Assembly: GCA_964398645.1 (NCBI GenBank)
Contig: CAYNNU010000074.1
Span: 1-10,279, forward strand
DNA from: Spirochaeta_B sp964398645
Lineage (GTDB): Bacteria; Spirochaetota; Spirochaetia; DSM-27196; DSM-8902
DNA: 10,279 bases
Reading direction: 5' to 3'
Shown here one piece after another: positions 1 to 5,577 of the stretch. A program made the translations under genes and the position numbers. The notes below the pieces were generated by a model, which worked only from the letters and a program-made list of their open reading frames with translations, was not told the DNA's origin and made no database searches. Every line of letters begins with the position of its first letter. Position 1 is the stretch's first letter.

Positions 1-1
1 T

Positions 2-331
2 CCCTTTATAGGGGTGGTGATGATGACTGTGTGGTGCATTCTGTTGGCACCGCTTTTTACCTGGGTTCGTATAAAGACCCGAAGTGTGGTTGCTGCAGCC
101 ATTATGCATGGCACCCTGAATGGAACCTATGGCTTATCCCTGCTGGTTCTCTCCGGCGGAAACGATTTGCTGGTGGGAACAACCGGCTTGGCTGGCATGC
201 TTGTTCTGCTAGTGGCAAATGCCGTCTTGTTTTTTATTATTCGGCAGGGCGCCAGCATTGCCGAGATGGGGGATCATGAGGCCGCACTAGCCTTTTCCCG
301 AGTTTCGGCGGCGGGAGAGGAAAGGGTATGA
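2..331 (+). CDS. CPBP family intramembrane metalloprotease (CAAX protease-like), C-terminal part
   Basis: The frame is open to the left edge, so this is the C-terminal ~109 residues of a longer protein; the Met codons near position 14 are internal. Two hydrophobic segments flank a stretch reading SVVAAAIMHGTLNGTYG. This matches the last conserved motif of CPBP (Abi/CAAX protease) membrane proteins, where a His and an Asn three residues apart (here HGTLN) lie in a late transmembrane helix near the active site. The preceding 'WVRIKTRSVV' is the usual cytoplasmic turn before that helix. The glutamate motif and the first His motif lie outside the window, so catalytic competence cannot be judged. 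Family members cleave prenylated or other membrane substrates, or act in bacteriocin self-immunity; no substrate is implied here. The last codon overlaps the start of the next gene (ATGA), indicating translational coupling. The family call is fairly secure for a fragment. Confidence 0.7.
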   Translation, partial: PFIGVVMMTVWCILLAPLFTWVRIKTRSVVAAAIMHGTLNGTYGLSLLVLSGGNDLLVGTTGLAGMLVLLVANAVLFFIIRQGASIAEMGDHEAALAFSRVSAAGEERV

Positions 332-975
332 AATCAATAGAAAAGAAACGTCTTATTGCTGCAGTTTTTGGGCTGATTGCCGCTGCTTCGGTTATCACTC
401 AGTATTTCATTTCGAGCCAGCGTGAAGGTTTGAGTTTTCTGGAAAATTCGATTCGCTATTTCAGCTATTTTACCATTTTGACAAATACGCTTGTTGCCAA
501 ATACATGCTGGTGATTGCTTTTGGCCGTCCCCGCGGTCTGCATCGCTTGATGAGTGCGCCGGGCTTTTTGTCTTCCCTGCTGCTGCACATGGCAATTGTT
601 GCCCTTGTGTTCCATGTTGTCCTCAGTCATCTCTACGATTTTGAGGGTCTGACTTTGGTACTGAATCAGATGTTTCATACCGTTGTTCCAATCTTTGTGT
701 TGCTTTTTTGGCTCTTCTTTGAAGATAAGGCCGCAGTGCCATTTGCCAGTATCGGCAAATGGCTTTTGTATCCATTGATCTATTCTGCGCTGGTCATGTT
801 GCGTGGTGTTTTTTCCGGTTTCTACCCCTATTTCTTTTTGGATATTGGCGAAATTGGGGGATTGCAGACTGCAATAAATATGCTTGCAGTGGCGGCGTTT
901 TTTGCCCTGATGGGAAGCCTTATTATAGCAGTCGGTAAAAAAATTGATGCTGCGAAAAAGCGGGGAGAGGCGTGA
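328..975 (+). CDS. Pr6Pr family six-helix integral membrane protein
   Basis: A 215-residue protein with about six hydrophobic segments (around 8-29, 44-66, 79-101, 115-132, 140-160 and 180-203). Conserved-looking features match the Pr6Pr family (related to FAR-17a/AIG1-like membrane proteins): 'YFSYFTILTNTLVA' near 44-57, a His-containing 'FHTVVPIFVLLFWLFFE' at 116-132, 'WLLYPLIYSALVMLRG' at 145-160 and 'FYPYFFLDIG' at 165-174. The length is typical of the family. Its biochemical function is not established; eukaryotic relatives include hydrolases of fatty-acid esters of hydroxy fatty acids, but transferring that role is speculation. The ATG at 328 overlaps the preceding stop in ATGA, with a purine-rich ribosome binding region (GGGAGAGGAAAGGG) ending just before it. 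The C-terminus is lysine-rich and probably cytoplasmic. The next gene starts inside this stop codon. Confidence 0.75.
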   Translation: MKSIEKKRLIAAVFGLIAAASVITQYFISSQREGLSFLENSIRYFSYFTILTNTLVAKYMLVIAFGRPRGLHRLMSAPGFLSSLLLHMAIVALVFHVVLSHLYDFEGLTLVLNQMFHTVVPIFVLLFWLFFEDKAAVPFASIGKWLLYPLIYSALVMLRGVFSGFYPYFFLDIGEIGGLQTAINMLAVAAFFALMGSLIIAVGKKIDAAKKRGEA

Positions 976-1325
976 AACGTGTACATACTGTAGACGAGTA
1001 TACTCGTTTGCTGGCTGAGAATCCCTTGGTTCTAAGCTATGTTACTGGAATCGATTGCGGCATGTGCGATGCGGTGAAACCAAAAGTAGTGGATATGCTG
1101 CAGCGGATTTCGGCTGATATTGCCGAAAAAGCCGGTGATCTGCAGGTGCTGGCGGTGGAAATTGATGCGCACACAGATCAGGAATTGGCTGCTCAGCTTT
1201 CAGTGTTTACTTTGCCGGCTATCTTGTTTTCTGTGGATGGTCGCGAACTTGTGCGGGAGGCTAGGTATTTTTCGATAGGAGAGCTAGAAGGGCGTATTCA
1301 GCGATACGTTCAGTTATATGTGTGA
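972..1325 (+). CDS. Thioredoxin-fold protein with CGMC active site
   Basis: A 117-residue single-domain protein without a signal peptide, so probably cytoplasmic. The redox centre is Cys29-Gly-Met-Cys32, following a beta strand (VLSYVTGID) and leading into a helix, as in thioredoxins. A likely cis-proline is Pro82 in 'TLPAILF', followed by the expected 'DG' turn and a C-terminal helix. The dipeptide between the cysteines is Gly-Met rather than the Gly-Pro of classical thioredoxin, so this is a divergent family member whose redox partner is unknown. The start is GTG at 972, overlapping the previous stop as GTGA, with a strong Shine-Dalgarno sequence (GGGGAGAGG, 962-970) directly upstream. The stop overlaps the next gene's ATG by 8 bases. 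The placement suggests co-translation with the membrane protein before it and the radical SAM protein after it, so it could supply reducing equivalents to either; that is inference. Confidence 0.8.
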   Translation: MKRVHTVDEYTRLLAENPLVLSYVTGIDCGMCDAVKPKVVDMLQRISADIAEKAGDLQVLAVEIDAHTDQELAAQLSVFTLPAILFSVDGRELVREARYFSIGELEGRIQRYVQLYV

Positions 1326-2876
1326 GCTACACGGAATACCCTGTGCCGGAAATTGTCTTGATCCTGACATTCTGTTGATAAGCGTAAACGCTGGCTATAT
1401 TCATGCCAATGGTGGCCTGCGCTGGCTTATGGCAAACCTACAGGAGCTTGAGCCCCGGGCGGGTTTACTTGAGGGAACGCGCCGGCTGGGTGTAGAAGCC
1501 TTGGCTCGGGCTGCGGCCGGTTTGCAGCCGGCGATTATTGGTGTTTCGGTGGCGATATGGAATCATGCTGAAAGTCGGGAATTGCTTGCTTTGTTGCGGG
1601 GGCTGCTACCGGCGGTAGTTTTGGTTGTGGGTGGTCCAGAGGCTAGTTATCTGCCGGCTGACCATGCCTTGTTCGAGCACGTCGATGTTCTGATTCGGGG
1701 AGAGGCGGAAACGGCCTTCGCTCAGCTGTGCCGGGAGCGACTTGCTGNNNNNNNNNNNNNNNNNNNNNNNNNNNNNNNNNNNNNNNNNNNNNNNNNNNNN
1801 NNNNNNNNNNNNNNNNNNNNNNNNNNNNNNNNNNNNNNNNNNNNNNNGCTGGTGGCGAGGTGGCTGCCGGGGATGGCGGCGCACGGGATGGCGGCGCCGG
1901 GGTCGGGCGGGGTTTGCACATTATAGATGCCGGCCGCGGCGGGCTGGATCGGCTGATTCTACCCTATGACCGCTTGCAGGACGGCGATCTTGCGCATCGC
2001 CTGCTGTACATCGAAACCAGCCGCGGCTGTCCCTTTCGCTGCGAGTTCTGCCTTTCGAGTGTGCAAGGCAAGGTTCGCGAGTTTCCGCTGGAGCCGGTCT
2101 TGCAGCAAGTCCGCCGCCTTTACGAGCGCGGCGGCCGCTTTTTCAAGGTAATAGACCGAACCTTCAATTTGGATATACAGCGGGCAGAACGTACTCTGGA
2201 GGTTTTTCTGGAACTGCTTTCCAGCGGCAAAAATCCCGGTGCCTATGTTCAGTTTGAGGTTGTCCCTGACCGCCTGCCGCTCCAGTTGCGGCAGATCATC
2301 AGTCGTTTTCCGCCGGAAAGCCTTCGCCTTGAGGTAGGGATTCAAACATTCAATCAGGAAGCTGCTGCGAGAATTAACCGCCGGCAGAATCAAGAGCGGA
2401 GTCTGAAAAATCTGCGTTTTTTGCTACAAGAAACACATGCGGTGATTCATGCAGACCTAATCATCGGCTTGCCCGGAGAGGATGTAGAAAGCTTTGCCAA
2501 AGGTTTTGACCGCCTGTGGCAGCTTTCACCTCAGGAAATTCAGCTGGGTGTCTTGAAAGCCCTGCCGGGCACCACCCTGCATCGCCACGATGAACAATGG
2601 GGTATGCAATATAATCCGGAGGCTCCCTATGAAATACTGCAAACCGCCCACATTCCTCGTCAGCAAATGGATGCATTAAAACTCGCGGCAAAGTACTGGG
2701 AACTGATTGTAAACCGTGGACGCTATCCCCAATTGGTAGAGCAGCTATTTCCCAAGCAGCCGGGCAGTTTTATGAAGCTGCTAGAGCTTAGCACGTGGCT
2801 GTACAGCCGCTTGGGCCGAAGCTGGGGCATCGATGCAAACACCATGCGTAACTTGCTTATTGAGTATTCCTCTTAG
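1318..2876 (+). CDS. B12-binding domain radical SAM protein (DUF4080-like), interrupted by assembly gap
   Basis: One gene read in two pieces either side of the N run. Before the gap (1318-1747, 143 codons) is a complete cobalamin-binding-like Rossmann domain: 'DILLISVNAGYIHANGGLRWL', then 'IIGVSVAIWNHAES', 'VVLVVGGPEASYL' and 'VDVLIRGEAETAFAQL'. After the gap, in another frame (from 1848), come a Gly-rich stretch, 'LPYD', and then 'YIETSRGCPFRCEFC', a radical SAM [4Fe-4S] motif CxxxCxxC with Cys codons at 2028, 2040 and 2049. The TIM-barrel part follows ('FFKVIDRTFNL', 'EVGIQTFNQEA', 'ADLIIGLPGED'), with a C-terminal domain typical of DUF4080 proteins. Such proteins are predicted B12-dependent radical enzymes of unknown substrate. 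The frame change coincides with the placeholder gap and does not show a broken gene. The ATG at 1318 overlaps the thioredoxin gene by 8 bases and lacks a clear ribosome binding site, so coupling is likely; a start further in is possible. Substitution of the usual Arg in 'NARYIH' by Gly is a minor oddity. Confidence 0.85.
1748..1847. other. Assembly gap (100 Ns)
   Basis: Exactly 100 consecutive Ns, the conventional placeholder for a scaffold join of unknown length. It falls in the linker between the B12-binding and radical SAM domains of the surrounding gene. The upstream frame needs two more bases to complete a codon after 1747, and the downstream frame resumes at 1848. If the gene is intact, the true missing length should therefore leave remainder 2 when divided by 3, which 100 does not. 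Confidence 0.98.
1870..1899 (+). repeat. GC-rich 15-bp imperfect tandem duplication beside the gap
   Basis: The 13-base unit GGGATGGCGGCGC occurs at 1870-1882 and again at 1885-1897, a 15-base period with 13 of 15 positions identical. It encodes a Gly/Asp/Ala-rich repeat (DGGAR then DGGAG) in the interdomain linker of the radical SAM protein. It lies 23 bases from the N run, so more copies may lie inside the gap and may have caused the assembly break. Confidence 0.7.
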
Positions 2877-2888
2877 TATATTTGCTGT

Positions 2889-3644
2889 ATGAGGATTTTA
2901 CCTATGTGTGCCGGTCTACTTTTTGTTTCCCTTTTTTCGCTTGCCGCTCAAAGCGCATCCGCTCAGGATGCCAACCGTCAGCGGGAATTGGAAATCTTTT
3001 CTGCATTAATGCCGGAGTTTGCCGAAATAGAGCCGCTGGTATTTCAAGCCGACAGTCCGGCACAGCCGGTGATTGATCGTCTCCAGCAGGAGATTGGTAG
3101 TGAACCCGATTCACAGCTGGATCAACGGGGGCTTGTTCGCCGCAGTTCGCTGCTTTTTTTACAGGCCTTGGTGGAAATATTCCGCGCAGAAGATAAACGG
3201 GCAGCCCGCGCCACACTTAGCCGCGCCCGTGAGCTGGCAGAACGCTTGGTGGAAGAATATCCGGGTGCACTTTCCTATCGCATTCTTGGCGACATTGCCG
3301 CTCAAGATATGCTGCTGTATCCTGGTTGGCAGATAGTCAGCCGCGCCCCGGAAGTACAGGGCTTTGCTGAACAGGCGCTGGAATATGATCCAACAGAAGC
3401 CGGGGCGAGTATGCTTATCGCTTATGGTCGGGTAAATGCGCCGCGTCTATTTGGTGGCGATCCGGAGGAAGCGCGCGAAATATTTGCGCAGGTATTGGAA
3501 TCATCCAACTTGATGTCTTCTCAGCGTTTTTCTGCCCTTGTTGGCATGGCTCAGGCTTTGGAAAAGCTTGATCAAGCAGAAGCGGCAGAGGAATACCGCC
3601 GCCAGGCGCGGCAGTTATTCCCCAAGCATTGGGAGTTTCAGTAA
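2889..3644 (+). CDS. Secreted helical-repeat (TPR-like) protein
   Basis: A 251-residue protein with an N-terminal signal peptide: one Arg, a hydrophobic core at ~8-20, and a probable signal peptidase I site after Ser-Ala-Ser-Ala (residues 22-25). The mature part is almost wholly helical, with paired amphipathic helices resembling tetratricopeptide repeats (around 104-124, 155-170, 192-206 and 213-244). 'YGRVNAPRLFGGDPEEAREIF' at 179-199 matches the 'AP-LFGG-P-A' signature of TatT/TPR-type periplasmic proteins, but no TRAP transporter genes are nearby. A role as a periplasmic protein-interaction scaffold is inference. The gene follows the radical SAM stop by 12 bases, so it is probably co-transcribed. 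No clear ribosome binding site precedes the ATG at 2889; an in-frame ATG at 2904 has GAGGA eight bases upstream and is a real alternative, though it would remove the signal peptide's only basic residue. The gene converges on the lipase gene, with 9 bases between stops. Confidence 0.7.
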   Translation: MRILPMCAGLLFVSLFSLAAQSASAQDANRQRELEIFSALMPEFAEIEPLVFQADSPAQPVIDRLQQEIGSEPDSQLDQRGLVRRSSLLFLQALVEIFRAEDKRAARATLSRARELAERLVEEYPGALSYRILGDIAAQDMLLYPGWQIVSRAPEVQGFAEQALEYDPTEAGASMLIAYGRVNAPRLFGGDPEEAREIFAQVLESSNLMSSQRFSALVGMAQALEKLDQAEAAEEYRRQARQLFPKHWEFQ

Positions 3645-3660
3645 GTCTCCGGTTTACTGA
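3638..3660. repeat. Inverted repeat joining two convergent stop codons
   Basis: TCAGTAA at 3638-3644 is the exact reverse complement of TTACTGA at 3654-3660, with a 9-base loop. Both convergent genes end in Gln (CAG) plus TAA, and both ends fall in the stem. It could form a short hairpin in either transcript. The stem is AT-rich and lacks a following U run, so a terminator role is doubtful. Confidence 0.4.
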
Positions 3661-5489
3661 TGTATGTGTGAAACAATCTGCTCCTGTACAATGGAACGGT
3701 CAAATAGTCCGTAGACGTGATTTGCGTATAAATAGCGCATAGGGTCTGCATACCACTGCTTGCCAGCATCACTTCGGTTAACATACCATCCCCCGACATA
3801 GTCCGGTGGGATTATAAAAGCCGGGGCGTCTCCTAGCTGCGAGGTATGCTGGGGATTCAAAGGATGCCCGCCACCGCTTGCCAAGTATAACGCCTGGGGA
3901 AAGTCGTATTCAGGATAGAGGGTGAACCAATCGACTTCGTCTGGTGTGAGATCAAGCTTGCCATCAATCAACATGAAAGAGTTTTGGGTTCCATCTGCGG
4001 TGCTGGAAGCAAAGAGCGGGCTGTTAGAAGCAAAATCCGGCATGGGAACATTGCCCAAGCCGTAATTGGCCCCTGAAATCAACACTACACTTGCCACCTT
4101 ATCGAGTCGCCGTTCGCGCGGGTCAAAACTGCCGTCGGACTGCAGTCCCAAAACATAGCCGCGGGCCATATGGCAGCCAAGCGATACGGCGATAATATCA
4201 ACCTCATCGCTGCCGGTGTATTCGAGAACTGCATCTATGAATGCCCGCACATCCTCAATATTGCTTTTTGCTGGCGTGTCAAAAGCGCGGGCGCCAGAAA
4301 GGGTTCCTTGGGGGCCTTGGTAATTTAAGGCCCAGATATGAGCATCGTCGTAGCCGGCATCGCGCAGACCATCATAGACCGAGTATCCCGGATCATCGGT
4401 GCCCGGCCACAGTACCCTTTTCCAAATATCAGAAGGACTGCCGTTTCCATGCAGCAGAACGACTGGCCGTTTATCTGAGTTAGCCAAGAGGCTGCGATGC
4501 TGCCTTCTGTTTATGCTGATATCGCCACCGAAGCCGGTAATTGGGTTTCCCGCGCCCAAGCCGCCTTCGTCTTCCAACACCGGAAAATCTGTCGGGAATT
4601 GTCCGGCTGCTTGTTCGCCGCTGGTATAGCTGTGCACAAGGCCGATCTCGCGAAAGCTGGAGTCGCGCAACTGGTACAGACTGGGTACCTGGTAGGAGCC
4701 GGCAAGCTCGTTCAGCCAATCATACTCAGGGTCGCTTATTCTGTCTGGGCAAAGTTCCATGCTGGCAATTCCTCCGCGAATTTCATGGTTCACGATTCGC
4801 TCCGACTTTGATTCTACTAACTGGCCGGAGTCCGGCCGGTAGCTTAGCACGCTTCGTTCTTTTTGCGGCACTGGCAGGGATGTTCCTTCTGTATTCAGTT
4901 GAACTTCCAAGATGGTGCGCCGGTCGACGCTGACACGTGCCTGAATATCTGTTTCGCTTACTTCCAACTCGATTTTGCCGGATCTTGAGCGCTGTATAGC
5001 CAGCTGGGGGCCGCCGCGCAGGATCAGTGCATCATCAACAACATGAAAGAGTGGAAAGGCATATTCGGTACCCTCAAAAACCACATTGGCACCCAACAGG
5101 AATTGATGAAACTGTCCGTCCTGTATGGGGAGGTTGGAAATTGGGTTATTGCTCAGGGCAATCCACATCAAAACGCTGCCGGCCTCATCGCCGCTGACAG
5201 CCTCTACCCCTTCGGGCAAAAGCGGCAGGATAGCTTCTGCCGGTGCAGAAAAAGACAATTGCAGGTTTTGCCCGTTTACAATTCGGCTTTCTCTGGTATT
5301 CTGCCGTGCCTGCCCGCCGGACTCTCTGGGTTCTCCGTTGTTGGCTGGCAGGACGCCGCCGCTTTGCGCCGCCGCATCTGCCGGATTTATGCGCTTCCCG
5401 CAAGAGGCATATGTCAGCGCGAACAGTGCCAAAAGCATTGCAGTAAAAAGCTGAGCCATGTGAAGTTTCTTTGAATGGTTCCTGTGCAT
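3654..5489 (-). CDS. Predicted lipoprotein: acetoacetate decarboxylase-like domain fused to class 2 lipase/PhaZ7-like hydrolase
   Basis: A 611-residue exported protein. The N-terminus has basic residues, a hydrophobic core (~14-27) and 'TYASC' with Cys30, a relaxed lipobox. A low-complexity linker (~35-68) follows. Residues ~70-290 resemble the acetoacetate decarboxylase fold: 'ILPLLPEGV' (87-95), 'FPLFHVVDDA' (145-154), 'SGKIELEV' (170-177) and 'LYQLRDSSFREIGLVHSY' (271-288). The region where the family has its Schiff-base lysine (about 155-171) has no lysine, so decarboxylase activity is unlikely. Residues ~341-600 form an alpha/beta hydrolase: oxyanion segment 'VVLLHGNG' (343-350), 'GYSVYDGLRDAGYDD' (368-382) and nucleophile elbow Ala-Val-Ser436-Leu-Gly. 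This resembles class 2 lipases and extracellular PHB depolymerase PhaZ7, which has AHSMG. His591 in 'ANHVYGLFD' is the best catalytic His candidate; the acid is unclear. AGGAG six bases before the ATG supports the start. The substrate could be a lipid, ester or polyhydroxyalkanoate. The hydrolase call is secure, the N-terminal domain call less so. Confidence 0.78.
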   Translation of the reverse strand: MHRNHSKKLHMAQLFTAMLLALFALTYASCGKRINPADAAAQSGGVLPANNGEPRESGGQARQNTRESRIVNGQNLQLSFSAPAEAILPLLPEGVEAVSGDEAGSVLMWIALSNNPISNLPIQDGQFHQFLLGANVVFEGTEYAFPLFHVVDDALILRGGPQLAIQRSRSGKIELEVSETDIQARVSVDRRTILEVQLNTEGTSLPVPQKERSVLSYRPDSGQLVESKSERIVNHEIRGGIASMELCPDRISDPEYDWLNELAGSYQVPSLYQLRDSSFREIGLVHSYTSGEQAAGQFPTDFPVLEDEGGLGAGNPITGFGGDISINRRQHRSLLANSDKRPVVLLHGNGSPSDIWKRVLWPGTDDPGYSVYDGLRDAGYDDAHIWALNYQGPQGTLSGARAFDTPAKSNIEDVRAFIDAVLEYTGSDEVDIIAVSLGCHMARGYVLGLQSDGSFDPRERRLDKVASVVLISGANYGLGNVPMPDFASNSPLFASSTADGTQNSFMLIDGKLDLTPDEVDWFTLYPEYDFPQALYLASGGGHPLNPQHTSQLGDAPAFIIPPDYVGGWYVNRSDAGKQWYADPMRYLYANHVYGLFDRSIVQEQIVSHIHQ

Positions 5490-5522
5490 TTTTCACTCCT
5501 GAAAAACGTAATTGTTACTGGA

Positions 5523-5528
5523 AGTATA
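5523..5528 (-). promoter_or_regulatory. Possible -10 element for the lipase gene
   Basis: Read on the minus strand this is TATACT, five of six matches to the sigma70 -10 consensus, about 34 bases upstream of the lipase start at 5489. The hexamer 17 bases further upstream is only a weak -35 (TAGTAA). This is suggestive only. Confidence 0.3.
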
Positions 5529-5566
5529 GGTTTTTTTGTCTGCTTTTACTATCATCAATGGTGTTT

Positions 5567-5572
5567 GGGAGG
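5567..5572 (+). promoter_or_regulatory. Ribosome binding site fixing the CapA start at 5578
   Basis: GGGAGG lies five bases before the ATG at 5578. A longer in-frame reading from a TTG at 5536 has no comparable site and would put 14 non-basic residues before the natural signal peptide, so the ATG is preferred. Confidence 0.75.
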
Positions 5573-5577
5573 CTGCA

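Noticed and set aside
1318..1926. A reading frame running from the B12-binding domain through the Ns to a stop at 1926
   Set aside because: It continues only because the placeholder is 100 bases long; after the gap this frame has no family similarity, while the frame from 1848 leads directly into the radical SAM motif.
2900..2920. A lipobox around the Cys at residue 7 of the TPR-like protein
   Set aside because: The Cys precedes the hydrophobic core, so it cannot be a lipidation site; the Ala-Ser-Ala site further on fits signal peptidase I.
5536..5577. A TTG start extending the CapA protein by 14 residues
   Set aside because: It has no ribosome binding site and would put non-basic residues before a good signal peptide; the ATG at 5578 has GGGAGG five bases upstream.
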